Shown: positions 28,281 through 39,046 of the stretch, in pieces
How the letters are laid out: the number at the start of each line of letters is the position of its first letter
Numbering within the stretch: position 1 is the first letter of the stretch
Position numbers and translations under genes: made by a program
The notes under the pieces: generated by a model
Seen by the model: only the letters and a program-made list of their open reading frames with translations
Told to the model about the DNA's origin: nothing
Databases searched by the model: none
From: Eurosta solidaginis
Taxonomy: Eukaryota > Arthropoda > Insecta > Diptera > Tephritidae
Length of the DNA stretch: 64,000 nt
Direction: 5' to 3'
Assembly: GCF_040869045.1 (NCBI RefSeq)
Contig: NC_090319.1
Location: 260,850,897 to 260,914,896, forward strand

Positions 28281-28541
28281 AATGGCTCACCTATATGGTT
28301 GGCTCATCTCACCAGCTGATTTTATTTTTTTCTTTTCACTGGAGTAGGGATTTTCACAAGGAGATGGCAAACTTAAAATAAAACCAACGAATTTACAACA
28401 TTTTCTTACTACTTACAAATGCTGCTAAGTTTTATGTTTTCATTCCATTCCATTCGTCTAACACCAACACGCTGATTTTGGCAATGTGAACAAAGGTATG
28501 TTGTTGCTGTAGAGATGAGCCAACCATATAGTTGAGCCATG
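28281..28541. mobile_element. hAT-like MITE with 8-bp TSD (innermost level)
   Basis: The ends ATGGCTCACCTATATGGTTG and, inverted, ATGGCTCAACTATATGGTTG match over about 30 bases. AGTGCTAC stands at 28273-28280 and 28542-28549. 261 bp, non-coding. Confidence 0.88.
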
Positions 28542-28592
28542 AGTGCTACCAACTCAAAAGTGTTTAGCTGTCAAAAAATTACTACAGAAAAC

Positions 28593-28785
28593 CATGGCGG
28601 AACGATACAAGGTGGCAGCATGGTGACATACCTACAAACATAAATAAACATTCCATGTACTTTGTTTTTGTAAATTCGATGGACAAATGTCAAAATCGCA
28701 CTGCGCCATAAGTTGATGTATCAAATCAAATAAAAAAGTTTATAATCAGCTGTCCCATGCTGCCACCTTGTATCGTCCCGCCATG
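28593..28785. mobile_element. Second hAT-like MITE with 8-bp TSD
   Basis: CATGGCGGAACGATACAAGG at the left is mirrored at the right with one base changed, and the match continues through GTGGCAGCATG. CAGAAAAC stands at 28585-28592 and 28786-28793. 193 bp. A decayed relative may lie near 56320-56425. Confidence 0.88.
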
Positions 28786-29005
28786 CAGAAAACGAAACGA
28801 ACAGAACTGCTATACGGATCAGAAATTGAACCAATTAAATATGAGGATCACAACGTTGTTGTTGCATTTGCATGTTAAATTTCTATCCGTATCTGGTTCA
28901 CGCACCAATGGAACGTAATAATTGATTTCCATAAGGAGGTTCGATCAGCTGTTTTATCTGGTTATAAGTCACCATTAATTCGCTCTTTACAATCGTAACG
29001 ATAAA

Positions 29006-29414
29006 AGGGCTAATTAAACGTCCTTAACCCTAACGCCATAGTTGTAATCAAACCCATATCCATAATCATCTCCAATGTGATCGATTAATGGTGCCTTAAC
29101 CTAAAAATCGAGAAAATGTCATAAAAATGAAGAAAACGCAAAAAATTACAAACATATTCCAGGAAAAATAAGTCTCTTAGTCATAACGTATCCAAAACAA
29201 TGAATAAAATCTACCAAAAGTTATTAAATTCACCAACTCAAATATTTTTAGGTTATGGATATGGCGAAAAACCAAAAACCAAATGGTTGGCTATGATATG
29301 GTTATGGAGTTAGCGTTATGGTATGGCACCATTAATCGATTACCGTAAGGTAGGTTCGATCAGCTGTTTATCTAGTTATGGTTATATGGTTATAAGTCAC
29401 CATTAATTGGCCCT
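29006..29414. mobile_element. Harbinger-like element (family H2), copy b
   Basis: AGGGCTAATTAA at the left and AGGGCCAATTAA inverted at the right, flanked by AAA on both sides (29003-29005, 29415-29417). Its inner right part repeats the CAGCTGATCGAACCTACCTTA words of copy a. Removing it restores the H1 sequence GATAAACAGCTGATTACG seen at 35455-35475. Confidence 0.75.
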
Positions 29415-29775
29415 AAACAGCTGATTACGTTACGGATACGACTACAGCGATACGACAAACGGCACCAATGACTACAGCTTAAATTTCAATACGCATTATA
29501 CTCAGATGTAACTGAAATATGTGTCTATGTTTCACCCTCTGCACTAATTTTATGTATTCTATGCGCGTCCACTATTTATCACAACTGATTCAGCTATATG
29601 TTATACACAGAAATACAACAGAGGGTTGTGTCTCCGCTTTTCGGTACACCCTGTTGCTGTAGCTAGTTGTTTAACCACAGCCGCTAGATGGGTCTCCTAA
29701 GCATTATCTAAGTGAGGATAGGCGTTTTTTTTCACGCGCAAACGAAACGTATACGCATGTAAAAAAAAAAACATG

Positions 29776-30080
29776 GCTATTAGTAGACAAAATTTAATAG
29801 GTCCTTAATTGAGTTGTAACTTCTATAACATTCGGACTTTGGAAACTGGCGAGTGAGAACACGCGCGTGTATTTTTCTAAGTCAGTGGTTTAAAAAACAA
29901 AAAGCTTATACATAAAGCACAGCTAACTGTAATTTACAGTTCTAATATCTTGTGACTTCTATTAATTCTTGGAATTTAGCTTTTTTCTCACCAACTGGTG
30001 GTAAGTGATTTAGGCTTTTTATGTTTAAAATTTTCTTTTTTAGTTAAATTTTTTTATCCAACCAGAAGTGCAGGGACAAA
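29776..30080. other. No gene seen; probable 5' untranslated part of the LINE below
   Basis: AT-rich; no motif recognised apart from its position just before the LINE ORF1 remnant. Confidence 0.4.
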
Positions 30081-31851
30081 ATGGCGTCAACGAAGCTTTC
30101 GTTGGCGTCTGAGTCTTTAAATAAAAACAAAAACAAAAAACCAAAAATTTTAGAACACAAAGTAGTTACTGGTTTTTATGAAATCTCCAAAGAGGGTCTG
30201 GTGAAAATACAGGACGACTCCTATAACATTGGGGCCACATGCTCAGACAGTACGACAGTGAGGTAAAGTGATTTTGCAAACGCTATGCAAGAAAGAACCG
30301 TTAACCTTGAATGATATGAACATTGACGATGACATGCCGACAGGCAACGGTACTTCAAACATAACCAAACCTGCTACCTTAATTGAAGCCGGCAATGACA
30401 AAAAACAAATAATTCTATACCCACAAAATTTATTGGCGACATTTTCGTCTTAGTTCATTCTTCAGAAAACTGACCTCCGGAATGACACTTTTCACACAAA
30501 TAAAAGACTTACAGGCCAACCTTATCAAAACGCACTGTGGCAGTTATCTGTCAAAAATGTCTCATGCACATGCGAATTATATGAGAGCAACCAAAATTGA
30601 ATTTACTGCGTAAAAAGCTAACTCGATTTCCAATTTTTGTTCTGCGTAACATTTTGGTTTGACGTTGGCATACATGTTTTATATTGTCGCAACGCATGCT
30701 TATTTCGGTTCGGGCAAAAAAAAGCCGTTTAAGTGCGTGCGCTGAAAACCCGCAGTGCGTTTTTATTAGGTTGGCATGTTACGCTTTAAGGACATAACAC
30801 ACAGGCTATAGGCAAAACTTTATATAAAGTAATTTTCAAAAATAAATATGTAGCTAATAATTTTACATTGGACACTAGACTTACAAATCGTGGTCTAAAA
30901 CCCCTTATTTCACACACTGCACTTGAAATATACGACGATGTAGAGGTGTACCCACCTGTTTCGTGGATAATGATATCGTACTGGAAGCTTCTAACACCAT
31001 CAAAATTAGATCGGTAAGACGGTTCACCAGAAAAGGTGAAAAAGAAGGCACTCACGTACCATCGACAACAATTAAAATAGGTTTTGAAGGTAAGGAACTT
31101 CCAAAATATACTATCTTCTGTAACTACACGAAACTAATCGTACAACCATACTTTCCACCTTTAAGAAATGTGAGAACTGCAGGCATATTGGTCACACCAA
31201 AATGCCTTGCAAAAGCTGCATTAAATGCGGTAAGCAAGAATGTAACAAGGACTGTAACATAATAATCTGTATTCTATGTGGTCGAACAAACCACACAGCT
31301 AAGGAGAGAAATAACTGCCCACACTGGGAAAAAGAAGCACAAATCAATCGAATTAAAACTATTAAAAAACTTTTCTGGGCTGAGGTCCTGGACCAATACT
31401 TTCCCAAAAACTCTAACAGATTTGAAATATTAGAGGACGAAAAATCCAGTTTCCCATACTCAGCATGGAAAATCAGGACATATTTGACAAGGACGAAGAA
31501 ATTAACAGAAATTTTAGAAAACGCACATTCAGCCAGATTGTACATAAGCCTGCCAGCAGGCAAACTACAACAACCAAGACCAACAACAATTACAGAAGCA
31601 TTACAAACAATACCACTATCAATCCAGTGTTCAGCAATGCTGAATACCAAAAAGGTTTTGTCTCGCAAATCGAAAAACTCATGTTTGAAATGCTAAAAAT
31701 ACCACAAATGCTCTCCCAAGAGCAAACAAATCCTGAAATCATCAACAAGATTCAATCTATCAGGAATATATTTGAATCGTTCCAAAATGATGAACTTCAA
31801 TTTTTGGAGTCATCAACCCAAGAATCTTATTATGAAGATTCTTCAATATAA
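30081..31851 (+). pseudogene. Gag-like ORF1 of a LINE, frameshifted and interrupted
   Basis: Starts at ATG 30081 and continues through several frames: 30081-30266, 30268-30453, about 30820-31170, 31202-31490 and 31465-31851. The middle region reads LDTRLTNRGLKPL...VSTTIKIGFEG-type nucleic-acid-chaperone sequence, followed by zinc knuckles CENCRHIGHTKMPC and CILCGRTNHTAKERNNCP. This arrangement is typical of ORF1 in I/Jockey-type LINEs, where it binds element RNA. At least three frameshifts and a MITE (30513-30778) break it. No reverse transcriptase follows, so the element is truncated. Confidence 0.75.
30513..30778. mobile_element. MITE inserted in the LINE ORF1
   Basis: GCCAACCTTATCAAAACGCA near the left end is mirrored at 30748-30775 as TGCGTTTTTATTAGGTTGGC. 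TTAC at 30509-30512 recurs at 30779-30782. 266 bp, non-coding. Superfamily not assigned. Confidence 0.72.
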
Positions 31852-31957
31852 AGTGCATTCACTCAAAACTTACTTATATACCATATAATATTATATAATA
31901 TATTTTAACAATCAAAACTACGAAAAGCTGATCAAAATGCTATATTATCCATAAATA

Positions 31958-32546
31958 ACACTATGCGACAAAATGAATTTTTTTTCTGGGTATTGGACGG
32001 AACCAAATTTTTTGAGGAGATGGAGGCTTAAGTTAGCCTCCAAAAATTACATATCGGCTTTCGAAGTTCGAAATTCTATACTTCGAAATTTTATTAATTT
32101 TTTGTTAACGCGTTCAGCAAATTAAAAAAGTAAAAATGTGGTCGTGGTCAGCTCTTTTCCCTTATTTGAAGGGTTGAATTCTTTTTTTGAGAAATTTAGT
32201 ATAACAGCTGTTATACGAGGTGAAAAGTCAGATAGTGCCATGATAGTGGCTACTACTTTCATGTCTGCACTGGAATTACTCGTACTGTAATTTTTCAAAA
32301 AAATAACTCAGCCATTCAAATAAAAGAAGGCGGACCACGACCATATTTTTACTTTTTTAATTTGCTGAACGCGTTAACAAATAAAAAAAAAAATAAAATT
32401 TCGAAATGTAGAACATCGAACTTCGAAAGCCGATACCTATTTTTTGGAGGCTAACTTCGAAAAACGGAGATATTCCTTGTCTACATAACTCAGTCTCTAC
32501 AAAAAAGAGGGTTTGGTCCAATACCCAGCCGGCTGCTGCACAGTGT
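31958..32546. mobile_element. Foldback element with inverted repeats of about 190 bp
   Basis: The left arm (CTGGGTATTGGAC.., GAGGCTAACTT-type and GTTAACGCGTTCAGCAAATT words, ending near 32150) is mirrored almost throughout by 32330-32546. The outermost ACACTATGCGAC is matched by ACACTGTGCAGC on the other side. The unique centre is about 180 bp. No ORF. Confidence 0.82.
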
Positions 32547-32549
32547 AAT

Positions 32550-33150
32550 AGTCTAAAAAAACATGCGAATTTCAATTTTTAAGTAGCTCGTAAGCTATTT
32601 AAGGGCAACATTCACACCGAATGGTATAACTTATTTTTAGAACACTCAATTGATATCCCCAACTAGTTTTTTTTTATTACAACCTTCCAAGTCATAAGAA
32701 TAGTCCATGGTTCAAAAACCTATCACTTCCTCCTACGCAAATCAAAACTTTAAGCCAGTATACTTTCAGGACTCACATATGACAATCAGTAACTTTACAG
32801 AATCAATGCTATCACTTTACCTCACGGTGTCTGTTGAGAGTGGATACTATCAGCAGACCTTTCACTATCCAAACTTCAACGTAAATTATGCCAGCTTTGA
32901 AATATTTAATAAGTACAAAAAGAAATATTCCTAAGCAACGAAAAAAGCCAATATCACCCAACCAACCACATTTTCACATAAAGCCAAATTCTCATTTTAA
33001 CTAAAAAGTTGTATTTAAATCATATTTTTTCATTACAAATTATTAATTTCATTCACCACTTTTTCGCATAACTTAATATCGCTTAAGTCACTTAAATCCA
33101 CAAAAAAAAAAACAAATAACTTCTATAACTGATTTAGGTAGGCTCTGGTT
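32550..33150. other. No gene seen
   Basis: The frame 32707-32934 (75 codons, Tyr/Phe-rich) has no recognisable domain and no neighbouring exon. Confidence 0.5.
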
Positions 33151-33154
33151 AGAA

Positions 33155-33405
33155 GTACCGGGCAAAGCAACATAGAAAATTTAGAAAAACCTTTTTCAGG
33201 CAGAAAATCGCTTTTCTAAGCGGGGTCGCCCCTCGGTAGTGGTTTGAAGTGAAGATTCATCTGCCTTGCAGATGCCGTTCGGAGTCGGTATAAAACATGA
33301 AAGATCCTCCTCCAATTTGTTTAAAAAATTAAAAAGAAGCACGACACAAATTGGAAGAGAAACTCGGCCTAAATCTGGTCGGAGCTAAATCGCCGGATTT
33401 ACCGC
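33155..33405 (+). repeat. tRNA-derived SINE, decayed copy
   Basis: From CCGGGCAAAGCAACAT to GGAAGAGAAACTCGGCCTAA it follows the SINE body in forward orientation, including GCAGATGCCGTTCGGAGTCG. The tRNA head is reduced to its 3' edge. Confidence 0.78.
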
Positions 33406-34865
33406 GCTGTTTCGCCGGACAGGTCAGTTCAATATAAGGCCGCAGAAATATATTGCTACACAAAGTTTGTGGAATGCAGAGCGAGCAAAAAGTAAAGTAA
33501 CTCATTCGGCTTAAACAATCAATTGCCTTATAACTTTGCTTTGGTTTTTGGTAAGAGAACACAAAGTGGGTCGTTTACATAATCGAAAATATTTAGAGCA
33601 AGCGCCGATAAAGAATGGCGCAAAGGACGGCTCGTCATAGGCGGGGATACGAAAGAGCACCAGATTGCCTGAGAAGGTGTCAATGCAAACAATATAGTCC
33701 TGTATGATTATATGCTTCAAAGAAACTAACAAAAATCCCATAAGGGTAGCGTTCATATATATATTGGGCCAACATCAAAAAACGTGCTTAACATCCCATT
33801 GAGCTTCGGGCTTAATACATCAAGATATGACAGGGGCTCCTTTATATTCCATTATGTACACCCCATTAATATATTGCAGCGGATAAGCATGTAAAGGGTG
33901 TGAAGAAAAACAATATTTTTAGAAACCCAAGAGCAATGGCTTTGTCAAAATTAACAGGAATCTTGGACTCATTACGGAGTCTACAACTATAGATGAGTTG
34001 GAAGGTTTCAACCGCGCGTAACAAAGGCTTTTGTACATGCGTATTCGAAATCTTGCCTTCTAAGGAGCGAACCAAAGACGCCTTGATGAATCTGCGAACT
34101 CGTCCGAAGTAGGACGAAGAAAAAAATAGTTTGCGGATATCGAGTTCTACAGCGAAAGTCTATTTCGGAGCGCAATAGTTGAAGGACTGGTAAAGGGAGT
34201 TGACGGGGAATAGACATGTCGAAGGAAAAATTCCCTTAATGAGGTTAGAGACGAGGATTTTCTATAGGGAGATGATGCGAAGGAGCCGATAGATAGTACT
34301 TATATTCCTGTCTCGGAATGAGTAAGTTCAGGTTTGGTGACAGTAAACTCTTTTTCCAGGGTTAAGTCCCTGTGTCTAAACATAATATAAAGTGGCTCAA
34401 CTTAATCTTCGTTGTGCGCATAGAATTGCAACACGTACTGCACTATTGGAGGACGGCTCCAGTCGCCTTCCTACGAAAGCCGGGAACGATTGATGATTTG
34501 CAACGATCGCTGGCCATCAATTAACGAGGTACCCTTGAAGCTCAAGACCAAACATTTCGTTACTGATGGGCAGGATCTTCGGGATCAAACGACTTGTTTT
34601 TGTGAATCGGCGCACCATACTATATCAAAATTTTCACAAACCCTCCAGTGGGTTAAGCCGCTTCACAGGGTAAGGTGAGGTTGAACTGGCCGGTCAATAA
34701 AGAGCTTACATAAAGTGCGTGTTTGTTTGACGACGAAAAGGAGTAACCCAAATAAATTACCAAGACTTTCCAACGCTTGCTCGCATTTCAGCACCCTTCC
34801 TTTTTATTTATTTATTTAAAGTCGACAACAAACGTAAAATGGTCGACTACATGATATAAAAATAT
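33406..34865. other. No recognised gene
   Basis: The minus-strand frame 33756-33511 (81 codons, including a stretch IIQDYIVCIDTFSGNLVLFR) looks protein-like but matches nothing I know and has no start context or exons. Nothing else supported. Confidence 0.45.
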
Positions 34866-35300
34866 ATATTGTAACGCATTTACTAAAATTCCGCTTATTT
34901 GCAACTTTCTACTAACGTTCGTATCGCTAAACTGTTGAATAAATAATTCCAATATTTGTATTTGTATTTCAATAATGCAAAATGGTCTTTATTAAAGTAC
35001 TTCACAATAACACTTATACTTCGCAACCAATAGCGTGCTTAAATCACACTGATTCCGGACTACTCAGCTTCTGCTGCTTTTATACTCTCTGCCCAAAAAT
35101 CTAGACATTTCTTCTTCTAGAACCCTCTACCTGGTCACCAGCCATACGCGCGTGTGTTTGAAGTGTGTAACCATATGCGTGTGTATCTGTGAGCGAAGTA
35201 GTAGCTGATGATGACATGCGTTTGTGTGTCTCTCCCTGCTGCTTGTGTGTACATGGTGATTAATTTGTTTACGTACATACAAGTGTGGCAGCTTGCTTTA

Positions 35301-35525
35301 AGCTGGAGACATTGGTGCTTTATCGGTAACCGTATCGGTAACCTTTTAACAGCTGATTCGACCAACCTTATGAGAATCAATGCAATCGATTATTGGTGCC
35401 GCTAAAGTCGTAACCGTATCGTAGCCAACCAATTGGGTTTTGGTTTACCGTCGTAACGATAAACAGCTGATTACGTTAGGGATACGGATACAGCGATACG
35501 ACATACGGCACCAATGACTCCGGCT
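35301..35525. mobile_element. Harbinger-like MITE (family H1), uninterrupted copy
   Basis: 225 bp with ends AGCTGGAGACATTGGTGC and, inverted, AGCCGGAGTCATTGGTGC, flanked by TTA (35298-35300, 35526-35528). It is the reference copy that shows what was inserted into the 1.8-kb relative at 27700. Confidence 0.87.
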
Positions 35526-35535
35526 TTATTGTTGT

Positions 35536-35958
35536 TGAACACAATCGGCGGGAATGAAACCAATTGTGTTTTGCGAAAAGAAATAAAAACAAGATAATTA
35601 GTATTTATGCATAGGAATATGTATAATAATTAAAAATCAGTCTTTATTTCTTTTATATATGTATATTATCACAATGAAAGGAATTTAGGAACTTACGTTT
35701 TGTGTATTTTGATTATCCAAACGATTTAAAATTTTGACAAACGCAGGAACAGCTGGTGACTTGTTGGCAGGCAAACTAAATCAGAGCCGACGGCAACTTC
35801 CAAATCGCCACCGAACCCCGAATTCTCTCTCTTAACGAAAGAAAATGCTGGATCAAGAGGACAATTGGAAGTTAGCCGTTGCTTGCTGACAAACGAAAAA
35901 ATAGTTAAGTCGAGGGCGGCTACCCGGTAGGAAATTAATTAGGCCACTGGCCTAATCA
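35536..35958 (-). repeat. BEL element 3' LTR
   Basis: On the minus strand starts TGATTAGGCCAGTGG and ends CCGATTGTGTTCA. Differs from the 5' LTR by a few substitutions and one small indel near 35665. Confidence 0.92.
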
Positions 35959-36189
35959 TGCCGGCCCCCTTGCCATGGGCAATATTCGAAATGCAAACAC
36001 CAGCCGGTTCAACGTTTGACTTGAAATTATGAAATGAACATTTGCATAAATTAAAATTTAACAATTTGAAGATTTGAAAACAGCAAACTTGACTTACGAA
36101 ACTAGTCAACTAAAATTTGTACATATTTAAGTATTTGAAATTTAAAGAGAGAGAGATCCGCTCGGTTACGCCATGTTTTCCACGAAAGA

Positions 36190-37183
36190 TTATGTGACGA
36201 CTTTTACTGTGGCCACCCCTGCACGATCCAGTTGAATTTCTCGTGCTAGCTCTTTGTCGATAGTCGTATTCGGAGAACACGGGTCAATGAGTGCCCGCAC
36301 AAGGTGAAGTCGGCCACCGGACTCAATTTTGACTATGGCGGTCGGTGCTATCGGCTCGAGGGTGGTCAAAATTGGTGCAGATGCCATTGAGGCTACTGTC
36401 CCTGCTCGAAATCCTTTCGGTGTTGCGCGTTGGAGGGTGAGCGATTTGATCTCGTTGGCTCGATTAGGCTCTTTCCGCGTATATGGTTTGCTTACATTAG
36501 GAGCTCTATGATCATTGCAACGTTTGGACGGTCGGAAAGTATTTGATGCCGAGCCGCCCTGTCGCCAATCTTCCTGCGGAGCAGGACGAGATGCTGAGCT
36601 TCCCAAACGTTGATGAACTGGTGTACGAAATTCTCTACCTGTAAGGCTTCGTGGTATCGGCGATTGGCAAGTATTTAATGTCAAGTCGCGCGACCGCCTT
36701 TCGTGTTGGAGCAGCGGGCGGAAAGTATTTAATGTCGCGCCACTGCCGTCTATTGGAAGAACGCCAACTACCTCACTTTGCTCCAACTCCTCTTCCTCAA
36801 CCTGTTGAGCCCACGATTTTGTCTCCTCAGTGACGTGAATTGACAGTGTCGTCAGAATCGTCGTCTACGTTGCGGCAGCGAGACTGCAGCGTTGTCGTCG
36901 GTCGATCGTTTGCCACGGCCTCGATATGTAGGGTGGTGTGGTGTTTCTCACCACAATAATGGCAACGTGCCGTGCTAGAGCACGTTTCCATGCGATGGAA
37001 TGGCGACAAACAGTTGGGGCAGTACTTGTGGATGAGTACCATCCTCAACCTCTCCTCTGGTGACTTAGCCCTATATTGCGGGCATAGCCGTATACCATGG
37101 TGGCTGTTGCATAGGCGGCATGGAATCGGGAAGGAATGCGAACCTTGCTCCGACCTGTTGCGTGCTGCGACAAAACGAGACAT
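36190..37183 (-). pseudogene. BEL element third ORF: Cys/His knuckles plus protease-like segment
   Basis: ATG 37183 stands one base after ATTACAG preceded by a pyrimidine run, a good 3' splice site, and 97 bases after the pol stop. The first frame (37183-36827) has an array of Cys/His pairs: CRLCNSHHG..LCPQY, then CPNCLSPFHRMETC and CHYCGEKHHTTLH. A one-base shift near 36830 leads to a second frame (to 36190) that is Pro/Arg-rich and ends with RALIDPCSPNTTI, resembling the RALIDSGSECSFI active-site region of this element's own protease but with the Asp-Ser-Gly triad altered. It resembles a diverged second Gag-protease module in the position where some LTR elements carry env. Confidence 0.7.
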
Positions 37184-37279
37184 TCTGTAATGAAAAGAAG
37201 TCGTTTTAATCGAGAAAATAATGAATTAGAAAATAGGCGACGGGTGGGTGATGAGCGTGGAGGCGAGGTGTTTTGTCAA

Positions 37280-39046
37280 TTAATTTCCGGATTCGTTCGT
37301 TGGTAGTCGGACCATTTTCACGATTGGTCGAGTGACTAGTCCCTTCTCGGTCCGAACCTTCACTACTCGGACGCGATTGTCCGCACCGCGATGTATATCG
37401 ACGACTCTGCCAAGTCGCCATTCGTTTGGAGGCACGTTATCTTCACGGATCACGACGAGATCATGCGCTTTCATGTCCGGTTGCTGTCGCTTCCACTTAG
37501 TCCTCTTTTGCAGTTCCGTAAGGTATTCGTTCTTCCATCGTTGACAGAATGAATGATGCAATGCTTTCATCTTTTGCCATCGGTTAATCACTGATGCTGG
37601 ATTCTCGCTAACCTCAATCTCCGGGGAGATAACAGAGGGGCACCTATAAGAAAATGTCCAGGAGTCAATGGTTCTAAGCTCGATGGGTCATTTGAAGCGG
37701 GACTAAGAGGTATTGAGTTAAGACAAGCCTCAATTCTACATAAAAGTGTCGAAAACTCCTCAAACGTATATTTGAGTCCAGATGCTACCTTTCTAAAATG
37801 GGTTTTAAAGCTCTTCACGCCAGCCTCCGAAAGCCCCCCATGTGAGGAGCTGATGCGGGTATGAAATGCCATGAAAGTTCTTGATAGAAGTACTTCGAAA
37901 GAAGTGCAGTACGAGAATCAGATATAAAAGTCTTAAATTCAGCCTTTAGGAATCTAGATGCTCCAACGAAGTTGGTTCCGTTGTCTGAATATATATTTTT
38001 GGGACATCCTCGGCGCGATATAAACCTAGAAAAGGCTGCTAGAAAGATGGTAGTGCTAAGGTCATTTGTGGGTTCTAGATGAATGGCCTTCGTTGCGAAA
38101 CAAACGAAAAGACAAACGTACCCCTTTGTAATCACACAAGCTCTACCTCTGTAGTTTTTTATCTCGAAAGGACCTGCAAAATCAACGCCGGTATTTGTAA
38201 ATGCCCTAGAAAAAGTCGTGCGTTCTGAAGGTAGGGAAGCCTTGATTTGAGATTGCGTTTGCTTTTTGTATATAGTACATACCTTGCAATTGTGAATGAC
38301 AGACTTTATCATAACTTTGATCCGGGAAATCCAGTACTGTGCTCGAACTATTCGCAACATTAACTGGTTTTCTCCATGAAGCGATATTTCATGTATAAAC
38401 TTAACCACCAAGCGAGAGTAATGGCAATTGTAAGGCAGAAGAATTGGATGCTTTTCTTTATAGCTGATGTCTTTTGATGCTCCGATACGGCCTTTGATTC
38501 TTAAAACTCCGCTTAGGTCGATAAATGGATTTAAGGCTAGAATTTCGCTTTTAGCGCTTATCGCAAGTCCGGATTTTAAATTCGAAACCTCCGCTGAAAA
38601 ATTTTGTTGCTGGCAGAGGGCAATTATTCGCTGGGTTGTACCTTTTATTTCCTCCGCAGAGATTGATACAGAAGCTGCCTGAAACATTGATTTCTGAGTG
38701 GGGTGGGTCCTTTGGATGAAACGAAAGACATACGATGGAACTCGTAAAGCCCTTGGAAGCAAAGAGAAGCGTTGGAGTATATCCGACACTTCAACGACTT
38801 TCGTTGCGTGGGAGAGCACGCGCTTTCCCTCTTCGTCAGTTTGGAAGCCCGACTCTTGTTTTGGCCATTCTGACTTGCCTTCTTGCAGCCAAGAAGGACC
38901 CTGCCACCACAAGGAGTTTTCAATTAAGTCCTGCGCTGTCACTCCACGGCTAGCTAAATCGGCAGGATTCGACGCTGAATCGACGTGATACCAATGGTGT
39001 TCTCCTTGTCGATGATTTTGGTAACCCTGTGGGACACGAAGGTAGC
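37280..39046 (-). pseudogene. BEL pol: RNase H tail and integrase
   Basis: Begins in frame after the protease TAG with TFVSHRVTKIIDK, then in a shifted frame HVDSASNPADLASRG, the end of the RNase H region. The integrase follows from about 38700: HHCC zinc site (HEISLHG..CKVCTIYKK), core NTGVDFAGPF and YSDNGTNFVGA with two catalytic Asp residues, and the region of the catalytic Glu (SEAGVKSFK), which is reached by a frameshift near 37835. Another shift near 37590 leads to the C-terminal domain (DLVVIREDNVPP..WRLGRV). Three frameshifts make it inactive as it stands. Confidence 0.87.

Larger units (their letters stand above)
27979..28915. mobile_element. Element with CGTTCCATTGGT ends, inside H2 copy a
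   Basis: CGTTCCATTGGT at 27979-27990 is mirrored at 28904-28915. It sits in the middle of H2 copy a and contains two hAT-like MITEs. Beyond 12 bases the ends diverge and no TSD is clear, so this call is weaker than its neighbours. Confidence 0.5.
27847..28986. mobile_element. Harbinger-like element (family H2), copy a
   Basis: Left AGGGCGAATTAATGGTGACT and right, inverted, AGAGCGAATTAATGGTGACT; the inverted repeats continue for over 70 bases through CAGCTGATCGAACCT. TTA flanks both ends (27844-27846, 28987-28989). Inserted in H1, and itself opened by the element 27979-28915. Confidence 0.82.
27700..29479. mobile_element. Harbinger-like MITE (family H1) carrying further insertions
   Basis: Begins AGCTGCAGACATTGGTGC and ends with the inverted form GCACCAATGACTACAGCT; TAA stands on both sides (27697-27699, 29480-29482). 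A 3-bp TWA duplication is the PIF/Harbinger signature. The uninterrupted relative at 35301-35525 is only 225 bp; the extra 1.55 kb here consists of two H2 elements. Confidence 0.83.
27584..29774. mobile_element. MITE family T, copy B, split by a 1.8-kb insertion
   Basis: Left part 27584-27699 and right part 29480-29774 join at TAA to give the same sequence as copy A without its inserts. The right end CGAAACGTATACGCATGTAA is an empty site for the SINE found in copies A and C. Confidence 0.8.

Noticed and set aside
30963..31262. Separate 99-codon gene
   Set aside because: Its first 70 codons continue the LINE ORF1 and the rest is out of frame with the zinc knuckles; it is one piece of a frameshifted ORF1.
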